Shown: positions 45,101 to 52,871, counted from the first letter of the stretch. The stretch: DNA of 64,000 bases from JAJXWB01 sp965246795 (GCA_965246795.1 CBDFFN010000017.1:108513-172512), one strand, 5' to 3'. The notes: generated by a model not told the origin, from the letters alone. Numbers and translations: made by a program.

Positions 45101-46348
45101 CGCGCCCTTGGCGATCTTGTCGAGGAACGCCGACAGGCTGGTATCGTCGTCGAAGTGGATCGATAATGCACCGAAGATGGATTTCCCGGCCCCGCCAGGG
45201 CCGCCTTCGACCGCCGTGCCGGTCTGATCGACGCCGAACGAATAATTCGAGACAGCGAGCGCCCCCGTTGCATAGGCGCGCTGCGACGCGCCTTTGACCC
45301 CGTCGACAACCAGCGAATATTCGAGCGGCCCGCCATAGACGCCGTCGCCGGGCGCGCTGCCGGGGATAAGCGGCGGCAGCGTTGCGGCGGGCGTATAAGA
45401 CGTCGCGGTCAGACGATCCCAGCCGAACTGACCGGTCATGACCAGTGTGCCGGACGAGTTCACGCCCTTCTGGACGAGTTCGATCTTCCGGTAATCGAGA
45501 TCGACGGAGAAGCCGTCTCCGCTTGTGTCGCTGACATTCTGCACGACGATGTCGGACAGCGTGAGATCATAGACCGCGGTCGGATTGGCGCCGAGGGTCA
45601 CGCCCTCCAGCCGCACGCCCGCGATACGCGCACCATTCGCGGCCTTCAGCAGGAAATCGGTGATGGCGCTGTCATCCCCGAAGGAGACGTGTAGCGGTCG
45701 ATATTGTCCGTCCGCCGCCGTATTGCCGGCACTGCCGACGGTCAGAACATTCTCGAGGTCGATGTCGAAGGCCGTGACCTCAAACCAGCGTTGGTGCGCA
45801 GGATCGATGGAGCCGCCATCTATGCCGTTGACGAGCAGGAAATAACGAGACGGCGTGATCGTGGCGACCGTCTGCTGCGTGCCCACTGAGGCGACTGTCG
45901 TCGGCGTCGACGTTGTGGTTTCCCAGCCGAACGACGGGGCCGTGCCGCCCGACGGCGGTGGCACGAATTGCAGTTCGAACGTCTTGTAGACCAGCGAGAG
46001 CTGATAACCGCCGCCCGCCTGGTTTACGTTGGATACATAGACCGAGCCGAGATCGAGCCGGTAGGCCTCGGTCGGCGTCGCGCCGGGCGAGTAGGCATAG
46101 AGCGTGGCGGCAGGCGCGGACGTGCCGGTGCCGATGCGGCTCATGATAATCGCCAGCGCGGCGGAATCGTTAACGGTGACTTCCAGCGGGCCGAAGTCCG
46201 CGCTTGGCGACGGGCTGCCCGGCAGAGGCGACGCGGCCTGGCTGGCTGATAGGTTCCAGGAGCTGAGCGCGAAGAGCCCGTCCATGCCGTTGGCGCTCGC
46301 GGTGCCGAAGACACCGCTGACGGCGAGGAAATACTGGAAATCGGACAA
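42197..46348 (-). CDS. Giant RTX protein with six Hcp-like modules
   Basis: A 1383-residue protein. Residues 1 to about 1030 hold six modules of about 150-180 residues related to the T6SS Hcp fold: each begins like YFLLVNGIDGGS...H..WFEV.SF, has a middle FGALTVRF-type strand and ends with GDGYSVDFDYRKIELV-type strands. Modules 2, 4 and 6 (starting near TPSRYFLLV, TPSRYFLFV, APDRFYLLV) are closest to one another. Residues about 1085-1290 hold RTX calcium-binding nonapeptides (NGGKGNDTLTGGNGFD, GGAGDDTLNGG), then a serralysin-like C-terminal part (FDTITDFTSGTDFIDL). No N-terminal signal peptide; C-terminal RTX suggests type I secretion. Start TTG at 46348 with AGGGGG upstream. No T6SS or T1SS genes are adjacent. 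Confidence 0.8.
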   Translation of the reverse strand: MSDFQYFLAVSGVFGTASANGMDGLFALSSWNLSASQAASPLPGSPSPSADFGPLEVTVNDSAALAIIMSRIGTGTSAPAATLYAYSPGATPTEAYRLDLGSVYVSNVNQAGGGYQLSLVYKTFELQFVPPPSGGTAPSFGWETTTSTPTTVASVGTQQTVATITPSRYFLLVNGIDGGSIDPAHQRWFEVTAFDIDLENVLTVGSAGNTAADGQYRPLHVSFGDDSAITDFLLKAANGARIAGVRLEGVTLGANPTAVYDLTLSDIVVQNVSDTSGDGFSVDLDYRKIELVQKGVNSSGTLVMTGQFGWDRLTATSYTPAATLPPLIPGSAPGDGVYGGPLEYSLVVDGVKGASQRAYATGALAVSNYSFGVDQTGTAVEGGPGGAGKSIFGALSIHFDDDTSLSAFLDKIAKGASFTTASLTAWNPASSGTNAKIVYQIKLGDAFVTKVIDDTSGYTVDFIYKTIGVSTWSAASTGVAGSPDSTFGWNVATKTAFTPSSGLVTGTAVAATTPSRYFLFVQGVDGGSVAPGHERWFELESASFEVSADTSVSSGAGGASVGKAEFGLLNVKFADDTGLTKLLLSAAKGSVIGTVRVEGVTDGEAPTTVYYATLSSAIVANVGDRGGDGYSAQFDFRKIELIERGQKPDGTYEVTSGVSVDRVANTVTTPAGTPAPVTPASAPGDGVRDDEALSYFLNVDGIAGDSVVAARRGAFTVESFDFEVTQSARYRASNGAPTGVSDFGALTVRIVNQTALADFQKKFFDGSMIGAMTLTARTSGRGAYDAYRLTLANASITNIAVNGDGYILTIDYDKIALEERSVTSTGTSAFYGKFGWDKVAKTETTLTPVANTTQVASIAPDRFYLLVEGVDGGSTEKDHRGWFEMSSWAVDGSDPLEVTFGNVTGLAALLAKATTGDHVRAMRIEGVKVLTLGSGAEVLTPIYDISLADVVVKRVDTLGGGYSASFQYAGIEYLTRAKGSDGFYEATGRTGFDNTTGSIYAPSGFTSVQLSENEVGNGSSTQSGTQPNQTGGALGVRLQSTDDNGFGVGPVTYASDEGFSYSAAPGDFLEIRDLPSYTRVQLVASMQLGTSGNDTLVTTDARGAYLNGGKGNDTLTGGNGFDVLYGGEGNDTLNGGNGDYDALYGGAGDDTLNGGAGYDGMYGGEGSDIYYTDGLDTIRDTGTTGTDLLYTSVSFTLGADMGIENLTALGTLVNGSLRGNDLANRISGNSSNDTISGFGGDDVLLGNVGNDRLTGGAGKDTLTGGAGFDTFAMSSSDSPASTSMLGFDTITDFTSGTDFIDLDEYEGSPSIHYAEAAITTKTYGAAYSAASTLLAGGADVAFIANGSDGYLFWNSDANVGTPDGAVKLAKAGTLSAFAATDVG

Positions 46349-46683
46349 TGTCGCCCCCTTTTCGACATCGCCGGGCTAACGCTCGCGTCGGCGGCCGATG
46401 TCGCCCCGGCCCGCTTATACGGTCCCATCCGGCATCGGCAAAGTCGCCGGGCCCGTGGGAGAACAGCGTCCGCCTTCCCGAAGACCGGAGCAATCACAAG
46501 GAATTGCGCACGGTCGACGATGCATAGACGGCGCGTACGCGGCCTTCATCATCAATTCTGATTACGGCGGGCCGGAAAGCGTTGGATGCCTCGAGTTTCG
46601 ACGCTTGGCGGACGCACCCCCTCTCCCCGCATGCGGGGAGAGGGGGCGCAGCGTCATCATCGCCCGCGCTGCATTCGCTACAT
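46349..46683. other. Non-coding stretch between the RTX gene and the LuxR gene
   Basis: This 335-base stretch shows no frame with convincing coding character. Apart from the palindromic repeat at 46617-46646 I see nothing. It should contain the promoter of the RTX gene (minus strand) and the terminator of the LuxR-type gene. Confidence 0.6.
46617..46646. repeat. Perfect 30-base palindrome of REP type
   Basis: CCCCCTCTCCCCGCA followed directly by TGCGGGGAGAGGGGG: 15-bp arms, perfect. It shares its core CTCTCCCCG with the repeat at 4488-4513. It lies 37 bases past the stop of the LuxR-type gene and may end its transcript. Confidence 0.8.
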
Positions 46684-47790
46684 CTACAATGCATCACCCC
46701 GCGTTGCCGAAACTCCGCCCAGCAGCGCGACGACCTCCGCCTGGCGTTGGCAGCCTGTCTTTTCCAGAACGCCGCGAACCTGCACACGCACAGTATTGGG
46801 CGAAACGGCGTGATCCGTCGCAAGATCGTCGACAGTCTTGCCGGCGGCGAGCCCACGCGCAATGCGTGCCTCTGCCGGCGTAAGATCGAACAGCGACATC
46901 ACCAACTCGACCGGCGGCGCGTTCGGAGCGGCGACCGGCATCAGAATGAAGACGGCGGTGCTGTGCGCAAAAATATCGCGCGCGGAAAAACGCACCGGCA
47001 CGACGTGCCCGACCATCAGCGTACCGGTCGCGGCGTCGCGGATCGGGAAGGACTGCGTACCGCCGGTGTCGTTCCGAGCGATCCGCGCCAAAGCGTCGAC
47101 AAGCAACTCGTCGGCGCGGCGCTCTCTCAACGCGACACGGTCGTCGGAGCACCATTGCACGACGTCGCTCATGGCTTCGATCAACGCATTCGCGGCAACG
47201 ACCTTGCCGGTCTCGTCGAGCACCATCGCCGCAAGGCCGAGTGCTGCGAGCGTCTGGCTCGCGGCCTGGGCGCGCGCAAGATGCAGGCGCGCCGCCAGAA
47301 CCGCCGTGCGGGCGAGATGCGGCCGCAGAACGTCGAGGCGTCGAACGGTCGTGTCGTCGGGCGGCCCCTGCGTGATCATGCGCGACAGAACGATCGCCAG
47401 TGTTTCGCCGGTCGGAAGAGAAATCGCCGTCGCAGCGCCCCAGCCGAGGCCCATCTTCGACCAGTTATCGCGGTAGATCGGCTCCTCTTCGAGTTCGTCT
47501 TTCGTGAAGAGATCGAGGTCACGCAGGAAACCGGGATGCCGCGCATTATGCACGCGCGACATCAGACGGCCACGCCAGTACCAGCCGTCCGCGACGAAGC
47601 GCTCGGCGATCGCGTGCGAATTCTTCGACGCCGTCCAGGCCGTTATCTCGGGATTGGTCACGTAGAGCGATCCGCCGGCCGAGCCCGATATTTTCGACGT
47701 ATCCCGCAAAACTTCCGGCCACAGCTCCGGCACGAAGCCGCATTCGTAGATGCGGTCGATAAGCTCGCCGTCGTCGACTTCTTCCCCCAC
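46684..47790 (-). CDS. LuxR-family transcriptional regulator with N-terminal sensor region
   Basis: A 368-residue regulator. Residues about 305-360 form a LuxR-type helix-turn-helix (LTPAEARIARGLAAGKTVDDLA and SPNTVRVQVRGVLEKTGCQRQAE, split motifs). The N-terminal 290 residues are a sensor of unknown specificity, possibly PAS/GAF-like (LGLAAMVLDETGKVVAAN around 185). It is upstream of the RTX gene on the same strand with 335 bases between, so it might control that gene; inference only. Confidence 0.75.
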   Translation of the reverse strand: MGEEVDDGELIDRIYECGFVPELWPEVLRDTSKISGSAGGSLYVTNPEITAWTASKNSHAIAERFVADGWYWRGRLMSRVHNARHPGFLRDLDLFTKDELEEEPIYRDNWSKMGLGWGAATAISLPTGETLAIVLSRMITQGPPDDTTVRRLDVLRPHLARTAVLAARLHLARAQAASQTLAALGLAAMVLDETGKVVAANALIEAMSDVVQWCSDDRVALRERRADELLVDALARIARNDTGGTQSFPIRDAATGTLMVGHVVPVRFSARDIFAHSTAVFILMPVAAPNAPPVELVMSLFDLTPAEARIARGLAAGKTVDDLATDHAVSPNTVRVQVRGVLEKTGCQRQAEVVALLGGVSATRGDAL

Positions 47791-47827
47791 GCCGTGCTGC
47801 CCCTAGATTACCCGCGCCTGTCGCGGA

Positions 47828-49216
47828 TTAGCGGGCTTGCGCCAGCGAATGCTCGTGCCGCGCCGTGCGCGTGCGCATCGTAACGAGTTCTTCGGCCGCA
47901 CTCGGATGCAGCGCCATAGTCGCGTCGAAGTCGGCCTTCTTCGCGCCCATACGCATCGGGATGGCGAGGATTTGCGCCATCTCGCCGGCGGCTTCGCCCA
48001 TCACATGCACGCCGAGCACGCGATCCGTCTCGCCATCGACGACGATCTTCATGAAGACCTTTTCGTCATGTCCCGAGACCGTCGCCTTGAGCGGCCGGAA
48101 GCGCGCCGCATAGATGTCGACCGTCTCGAAAATCTTGCACGCTTCCTCTTCCGACATGCCGACAGTGCCGATCTCCGGCGTCGTGAAGACAGCCGTCGGC
48201 ACATGCGTGTGATCGACCGTCTTTGTGCCTTTGCCAAAAACATGATCGGCGAAAAGATGCCCTTCGCGGATGGCGACGGGCGTGAGGTTGATGCGGTCCG
48301 TGACATCGCCGACGGCCCAGATCGACGGGACGTTCGTCCGTGAATGCGGATCGACAAGAATCGCACCGCCGTCGCGCGTGGCGACACCGGCCGTCTCGAG
48401 CCCGAGACCTTTCGTGAGCGGTGCGCGCCCGGTCGCGAGCAACACGGCATCCGCATCGATGCTCGAGCCGTCCGACAGCGCGACACGCAAGCCACCCGGC
48501 ACCTTCTCGATCGACACCGGGAGCGTCTCCGCCTTCAGTGCTACACCAGCGGTCGCTAACGCTGCGGAGAGTCCGACGCGCATATCGCGATCGAATCCCC
48601 GAAGAACGAGGTCCTGTCGAAATACCTGCGTCACTTGCGATCCGAGTCGCGCGAACACGCTGGCGAATTCGACGGCGATGTAGCCGCTGCCGATCACCAC
48701 GAGACGCTCCGGCAATTTTGGAAGATCGAAAATCTCGTTCGACGAGATCGTCAGTTCGATACCGGGAATGCCGGGCTTGCGCTCGGGCCATCCACCGGCG
48801 GCGACGAGAATGTTCGCGGCGGTGATCGTTCGGCCGCTCGCGAGACGCAGACTATTGGGCCCGGTAACGACCGCGCGCTCTTCGTAAATCGCCGCACCGG
48901 CTTTATCGAGGCCCTGACGATAGAGACCCGAAAGGCGCGTAATTTCCTTTTCCTTCGCATCGACCAGCGTGCGCCAGTCGAAGCGCGTCTCGCCGACGTG
49001 CCAGCCGAAACCGGCGGCGGCGGCGAACTCGTCGCGGAACCGCGAGGCGTAGACATAGAGCTTCTTCGGCACGCAGCCGCGGATAACGCAGGTGCCGCCG
49101 ATGCGCGATTCCTCGGCAACGGCGACGCGTGCGCCGTGGCCGGCCGCGATCCGCGCGGCGCGCGTGCCACCAGAACCCGCGCCGATAACAAAGAGATCGA
49201 CGTCGAACGTGCTCAT
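47828..49216 (-). CDS. gor: Glutathione-disulfide reductase
   Basis: Reduces oxidised glutathione with NADPH. The 462-residue flavoprotein has FAD motif GAGSGG at 12-17, the redox pair Cys43/Cys48 in GGTCVIRGCVPKK, NADP-binding GSGYIAVEFA and the C-terminal HPSAAEE with the catalytic His. It lies in the rpiA-DUF2059-gor series usual for Hyphomicrobiales. Confidence 0.93.
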   Translation of the reverse strand: MSTFDVDLFVIGAGSGGTRAARIAAGHGARVAVAEESRIGGTCVIRGCVPKKLYVYASRFRDEFAAAAGFGWHVGETRFDWRTLVDAKEKEITRLSGLYRQGLDKAGAAIYEERAVVTGPNSLRLASGRTITAANILVAAGGWPERKPGIPGIELTISSNEIFDLPKLPERLVVIGSGYIAVEFASVFARLGSQVTQVFRQDLVLRGFDRDMRVGLSAALATAGVALKAETLPVSIEKVPGGLRVALSDGSSIDADAVLLATGRAPLTKGLGLETAGVATRDGGAILVDPHSRTNVPSIWAVGDVTDRINLTPVAIREGHLFADHVFGKGTKTVDHTHVPTAVFTTPEIGTVGMSEEEACKIFETVDIYAARFRPLKATVSGHDEKVFMKIVVDGETDRVLGVHVMGEAAGEMAQILAIPMRMGAKKADFDATMALHPSAAEELVTMRTRTARHEHSLAQAR

Positions 49217-49238
49217 AGGAGAGCTGCGGAAAACGGGA

Positions 49239-49820
49239 TCAAAGCTCGTGGCCGCGCTTCTTCATCTCGGTACGCACGCGCGTCATCATTTCTGGCGCGA
49301 TGCGCTGCTGGAACTGCTGCATCTGCGCGAAGAGATCGGTCATCACGAGCGGCTGTGTCGTGACATAGGCCGCTCCAGACGGGCTTTTGAAGAAATCGAC
49401 GATGTCCTTGAGTTGTTTTTCGGTCAGCCGCTGCGCATAAAGACGCGCCGACGTGCCGATCAGATCCTGCGTCTGTTTGTCGAACTCCGGCTTGATTTGT
49501 TCCATCACCGTGTTGAGATCGCGGATAAGATCGGGACGCGTACGCGTCAGGTTCGTGCCGATCTGGTCGAGGAATTGCGGGACGACAATATCGAAGCTCC
49601 GCGAAATGCCGGACGCGACGATGACCTCGCGGGCAAGCGCGACGGCAGCGGGTGTCGGCTCAGCAGGCGGCGCGGTACCAAGCGATGGCGTAACCGGCCG
49701 CGTGGCGGCCGGCGGACTCATCGTCGGGCTCGGCGACAGTGGCGACGTCTGCGCCAGCGCCGCGCCACCGAGGCTTGCGACTGCGGTGACGACGAGCGCG
49801 ACACGTGAAAGGTAGGGCAC
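49239..49820 (-). CDS. DUF2059 family secreted protein
   Basis: A 193-residue protein with a signal peptide (residues 1-23, ending GAALAQ), a Pro/Ser/Thr-rich linker (25-58), and a helical DUF2059 domain (about 60-185; LTEKQLKDIVDFFKSPSG is typical). Function unknown; the gene is regularly found between rpiA and gor. It ends 22 bases before gor. Confidence 0.85.
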   Translation of the reverse strand: MPYLSRVALVVTAVASLGGAALAQTSPLSPSPTMSPPAATRPVTPSLGTAPPAEPTPAAVALAREVIVASGISRSFDIVVPQFLDQIGTNLTRTRPDLIRDLNTVMEQIKPEFDKQTQDLIGTSARLYAQRLTEKQLKDIVDFFKSPSGAAYVTTQPLVMTDLFAQMQQFQQRIAPEMMTRVRTEMKKRGHEL

Positions 49821-49862
49821 AGGGAACTCCTTCAGGGCTTCACGGGCGAATGCGCTTCTCGC

Positions 49863-50573
49863 TCAGGATTGCGCACCGATAACACGGATGGTGTCGCCAT
49901 CGGCGACGATGATGGCGGAGGCGAGGCCGATGAACAGGCCGTGACCCATCACGCCGGGCACGGCGTCGAGTACGGTCGCGAGGTTGTCGGGATTGGTGAT
50001 CGTGCCGGACGCACAATCGAGAATAAGATGGCCACCGTCTGTCACGAAGGGCGCGCCTTCGGAGTCGCGACGCAATGTAGGCGTCCCATCGAGGCCGGCG
50101 GCGCGTGCAAGACGCTCGACCTGAATCGCCGTGGCGCCGAGGCCGAATCGCTCGACCTCCACCGGAAGCAGGAACCGACCGAGGGACGCGGCCTCCTTCG
50201 AAGCATCGACGATCACGACCATGCGGCGCGACGCTGCCGCAACGATTTTCTCTCGCAGGAGCGCCCCGCCTCCGCCCTTCACGAGGCGGAGCTGCCCATC
50301 GAATTCGTCCGCGCCGTCGATCGTGAGATCGAGTTCGGGCGTCTCGTCAAGCGTCGTCAGGGGAATGCCGAGGCTTTCGGCATGTTTCGCCGTAACCGAA
50401 GAGGTCGGAACACCGATGACGGTCAGGCCGTCGCGAACGCGCTCGCCCAGGAGATCGACAAAGATCTTGGCCGTGGAGCCCGTACCAAGTCCGAGACGCA
50501 TTCCGGGCTGCACATAGGCGAGCGCCCTTGCCGCGGCGGCTCGTTTGGAGGTTCCGGCGTCGAAAGCAGACAT
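49863..50573 (-). CDS. rpiA: Ribose-5-phosphate isomerase A
   Basis: Interconverts ribose-5-phosphate and ribulose-5-phosphate in the pentose phosphate pathway. The 236-residue protein has GLGTGSTA (phosphate loop, residues 28-35), DGADEFD with catalytic acids, and KGGGGALLREKIVA with the catalytic Glu and Lys. DUF2059 and gor follow; gph, the usual partner, is separated from it by the tRNA-Val locus and its insert. Confidence 0.95.
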   Translation of the reverse strand: MSAFDAGTSKRAAAARALAYVQPGMRLGLGTGSTAKIFVDLLGERVRDGLTVIGVPTSSVTAKHAESLGIPLTTLDETPELDLTIDGADEFDGQLRLVKGGGGALLREKIVAAASRRMVVIVDASKEAASLGRFLLPVEVERFGLGATAIQVERLARAAGLDGTPTLRRDSEGAPFVTDGGHLILDCASGTITNPDNLATVLDAVPGVMGHGLFIGLASAIIVADGDTIRVIGAQS

Positions 50574-50958
50574 TCTGAGCGACTAAAACCCCCGGACAGG
50601 ACCGTGCGGGTATCGGCTGGCCGACCGAAAAGCAACAGTTTGCAGCTTGAACTTGGCCTTTCGGGACGCTGCTCGATCTTCGTAAAGCTTGACCGCAGAT
50701 TGGGCGGGACGGGTCGGACCAAATCAGTCTAGAACCGGGCTAACCACTATCCCCTTGTCGGTTTAGGTGGCTAGGGCCGGGGTGGCACTGCTCTCGCTGC
50801 ACCGGCCCGATTCTTTTACTTTCAGACCATTCTGTCGACTATCGCAATTTCCGACAGATGGCGTATGCGCCGCCGCGCTTTCGAACGTCGTGCACAGGCA
50901 GGATGCAACTGCCGCAGACGTCAGCCGTTCGCGAAATCAAGGATTTCGAGGATTGGCT
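50574..50958. other. Non-coding stretch upstream of rpiA
   Basis: This 385-base stretch lies between the divergent starts of rpiA and the small gene at 50959. I find no convincing reading frame, RNA gene or strong palindrome in it; the longer frames crossing it (for example + from 50767) become credible only from 50959 on. Confidence 0.5.
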
Positions 50959-51189
50959 ATGCGGTTTCGTTTCGATCATCTGGACCATCGCGGTGGCGCC
51001 GAGCGGCCTGGTGTCGATCTGGTCGAGTGCCGCGATCTCGACGAAGCGGAACGACACAGCCTCAAGGCGCTCTGTAGCGACACGTTCGAAACGGCAAGTG
51101 TGCATTCCGCTGCATCGATCACGATCCGCGACGAGCGCGGCAAGCCGCTCTCGATCGCAAGCATTCATTCGACTGTGCGTCGGCTTTGA
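50959..51189 (+). CDS. Small DUF6894-like protein
   Basis: A 76-residue protein starting MRFRFDHLDHRGG. The pattern of an N-terminal beta strand, a DLVE-type acidic turn followed by a helix (LDEAERHSLKALCSDTF) and a C-terminal strand pair (SITIRDERGKPLSIASI) resembles the small DUF6894 proteins common in Rhizobiales, but I cannot be sure. GAGGA stands 7 bases before the ATG. It ends 46 bases before the tRNA remnant. Confidence 0.55.
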   Translation: MRFRFDHLDHRGGAERPGVDLVECRDLDEAERHSLKALCSDTFETASVHSAASITIRDERGKPLSIASIHSTVRRL

Positions 51190-51235
51190 GCAACGCGCTT
51201 CTCGCACTGATGCCCGTCATTTCGCAAAATAGAGA

Positions 51236-51283
51236 TGGTGGGCGCGACAGGGATCGAACCTGTGACCTCTCCCGTGTGAAGGG
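51236..51283 (-). pseudogene. 3' half of a split tRNA-Val(CAC), including core site
   Basis: Read on the minus strand this is the anticodon stem-loop CCCTTCACACGGG followed by variable loop, T arm (ACAGG TTCGATC CCTGT), acceptor strand CGCGCCC, discriminator A and encoded CCA. It lacks the acceptor 5' strand and D arm. Those lie at 52999-53038 with a matching acceptor strand GGGCGCG. Joined at the 13-base core the halves give a perfect 75-nt tRNA, so this is the displaced 3' half of one host gene. The core here is 51271-51283. Confidence 0.9.
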
Positions 51284-51451
51284 TCTATCTCCGGGGTTTT
51301 CATTGAGTTTTTTCGCCTTTGGGTGTGCTCCTTTCGGCATCTGGCGCGCTTTTCGGCACCGCGCGCTCTTACGTTTGGTTCAATTGACCCAAAGGGCACA
51401 CTCGGCGATTCAAAGAAAAATAGTCTATTTAAAATCAAAGTGCCTGATGCT

Positions 51452-51489
51452 CCACGGAGCACACTCTACTGTAAGGGTGTTCTCCGTGG
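51452..51489 (-). terminator. Strong hairpin downstream of the HEPN-like gene
   Basis: CCACGGAGCACAC pairs with GTGTTCTCCGTGG (12 of 13 positions) around a 12-base loop, 34 bases beyond the stop codon of the minus-strand gene. A short T-rich stretch follows only after about 12 bases, so it is a plausible but not canonical terminator of the cassette. Confidence 0.5.
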
Positions 51490-51522
51490 TGCAGTGTCTT
51501 CACAAATTCGTAGAATTTTTCA

Positions 51523-52248
51523 CTACGCTGCGAAGCGGTGCATTACGTTTTGAATGATAGTCTCGATATGGTGGGCAACGGCGTTATCGCCGACCTTCAA
51601 GCTGTTTGGATGCCCACAGCCATTCCGAAGATCGAGAGCGTGGATAAGCGAATTTTTGACGTTCTGGCCGATCATCGAGATTTCTTGCAGTCGATCCAAA
51701 AATCTGCGCTCGGTCATCAGACCGAGGTCGTCTGTCGTGACTGCGGGCTTCCATTTTCCTTCCGACTTCGCAGCCGCATTGTTGAACGCGACTAGATGAT
51801 GCTCCACGACGTAGAGCTTCAGAACGTGGACAGCCGCCAGCCACGACATAACTACCGCAGCGCGGAGGAGCTTCGATTCGTAACAACGAACCGCTTCTTT
51901 GATGAAGCTGTGTGTGTCAGGGTCTAAAACTTTTTCGAGAAGCCTTCTCAGATCGAGAGCAAGGTTCACGGCGTTGGGGCTGTCTATCGGAACTCCCAAA
52001 GACCGCAGTCTATCGCGACCTTGATCAGTTAATTCCCAACCGTCCGATGTTCTAATAGCGGCTCCTTGGGATCGATCTAATATCGACGAGACGTTCCATT
52101 TAGCCGATTGACGAAGACCTACTTGCGTGGCCCGCTTTCGCAGGTCGGCCACTCCGACACTCGATTGAAACGAGTGAAGCAAAAGGAGGATGGCGTCAGT
52201 CCTAGGGAGCTTTTGATGTACGAGCCGCTTAAGCTGTGCGTCATCCAC
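51523..52248 (-). CDS. Winged-helix plus HEPN-like domain protein of the tRNA-Val element
   Basis: A 241-residue protein of unknown family. Residues about 15-85 look like a winged helix (LRKRATQVGLRQSAKWNVSSIL as recognition region and GWELTDQGRDRL as wing, each split). Residues about 95-240 are all-helical and contain R208-N-G-C-G-H213 in DLRNGCGHP, which fits the Rx4-6H active-site motif of HEPN ribonucleases with the usual Asn after Arg. HEPN proteins are common in toxin-antitoxin and phage-defence systems, where they cut RNA. The GTG start at 52248 overlaps the upstream gene by 8 bases, so both products are made together. RNase activity is inference. Confidence 0.6.
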   Translation of the reverse strand: MDDAQLKRLVHQKLPRTDAILLLLHSFQSSVGVADLRKRATQVGLRQSAKWNVSSILDRSQGAAIRTSDGWELTDQGRDRLRSLGVPIDSPNAVNLALDLRRLLEKVLDPDTHSFIKEAVRCYESKLLRAAVVMSWLAAVHVLKLYVVEHHLVAFNNAAAKSEGKWKPAVTTDDLGLMTERRFLDRLQEISMIGQNVKNSLIHALDLRNGCGHPNSLKVGDNAVAHHIETIIQNVMHRFAA

Positions 52249-52720
52249 CGATTTTGCTCTGTAACTCCGAGATTGTGTGGTCGGGCAGTGTGTATTGCCC
52301 CGAGCTTGTGATCCTCAGCTTATCTTTAGCGACGAGGGCTTTGACGTACGCTTGAAGGTTGCTGCCGTAGGACACCTTGTATCGTCCAACAGCTTTCTTC
52401 ATCTCGCTGTGTATTTCTTTGTCAGTATAAGTCGCTCGTCCTTGCGAGAATTGCAGGCACGCCGCCGCTGCCAGTATCAGGTCGGGGCCGGTCGCAACGC
52501 CCAACTTCGATGCGATGGTGGATGTCGACAAATCTTCCGACAGAGGCTTCATCAAGGGCGTGGGTGCCGCATTGCCTTGCTTAGGCGTCTGCTTAACTTC
52601 CAAAGCCGAAAGTGACTGAAGAAGCGACAGAAGGTCGCTTTTCAAAAAATCTCGCGACCCCTCGTATTCGAGTTCCAGATCGCCGATTCGCAACTTTATC
52701 CGAGCGGTATCTTCAGGCAC
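52241..52720 (-). CDS. Unrecognised 159-aa partner protein of the tRNA-Val element
   Basis: Start GTG at 52720 with GGGAGA 7 bases upstream. Residues 7-40 form a beta-rich then helical start (IKLRIGDLELEYEGSRDFL then SDLLSLLQSL), 45-75 are a polar linker, and 80-155 are helical with a possible winged-helix end (ATYTDKEIHSEM; VAKDKLRITSSGQYTL). I do not recognise the family. It has no signal peptide or membrane span. Being first in the pair and directly coupled to the HEPN-like gene, it may be its regulator, antitoxin or sensor; this is inference from order. Confidence 0.65.
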   Translation of the reverse strand: MPEDTARIKLRIGDLELEYEGSRDFLKSDLLSLLQSLSALEVKQTPKQGNAAPTPLMKPLSEDLSTSTIASKLGVATGPDLILAAAACLQFSQGRATYTDKEIHSEMKKAVGRYKVSYGSNLQAYVKALVAKDKLRITSSGQYTLPDHTISELQSKIGG

Positions 52721-52796
52721 GAGACAGTCTCCCGCGCAGAAGCTAATTTACCCGCTTGGCAACTCCAGCCAAATAAAAGGATGTTCACAGAAAACG

Positions 52797-52871
52797 TGGT
52801 GGACGGTGCAAGGATCGAACTTGCGACCTTTCCCGTGTGAAGGGAACGCACTACCGCTGTGCTAACCGTCC
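52797..52871 (-). tRNA. tRNA-Val (anticodon CAC), carried inside the element
   Basis: A complete 75-nt cloverleaf with encoded CCA: acceptor GGACGGT/ACCGTCC (7 bp), D stem GCAC/GTGC, anticodon stem TTCCC/GGGAA with loop TTCACAC (anticodon CAC, reads GUG), T stem GCAAG/CTTGC with loop TTCGATC. The D arm and anticodon arm are identical to the split host tRNA, but three acceptor and two T-stem pairs differ, always with the partner base changed too, so folding is kept. It therefore looks functional and can replace the disrupted gene. It holds a third copy of the core (52832-52844). Confidence 0.93.

Noticed and set aside
42413..45166. Two long plus-strand open frames (425 and 484 codons) opposite the Hcp-RTX gene
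   Set aside because: They mirror the codon bias of the minus-strand gene, give low-complexity Arg/Ala-rich proteins without motifs, and lack ribosome binding sites.
50574..50958. Search for a small RNA or riboswitch upstream of rpiA and the DUF6894-like gene
   Set aside because: No strong stem-loop, terminator or conserved riboswitch core could be seen by eye.
51236..51283. Calling this a normal tRNA-Val gene end
   Set aside because: The D arm and acceptor 5' strand are missing at this place; they lie 1.7 kb away.
51217..51462. 81-codon minus-strand frame across the tRNA 3' half
   Set aside because: It reads through the tRNA remnant and att core; composition is not protein-like and it has no ribosome binding site.
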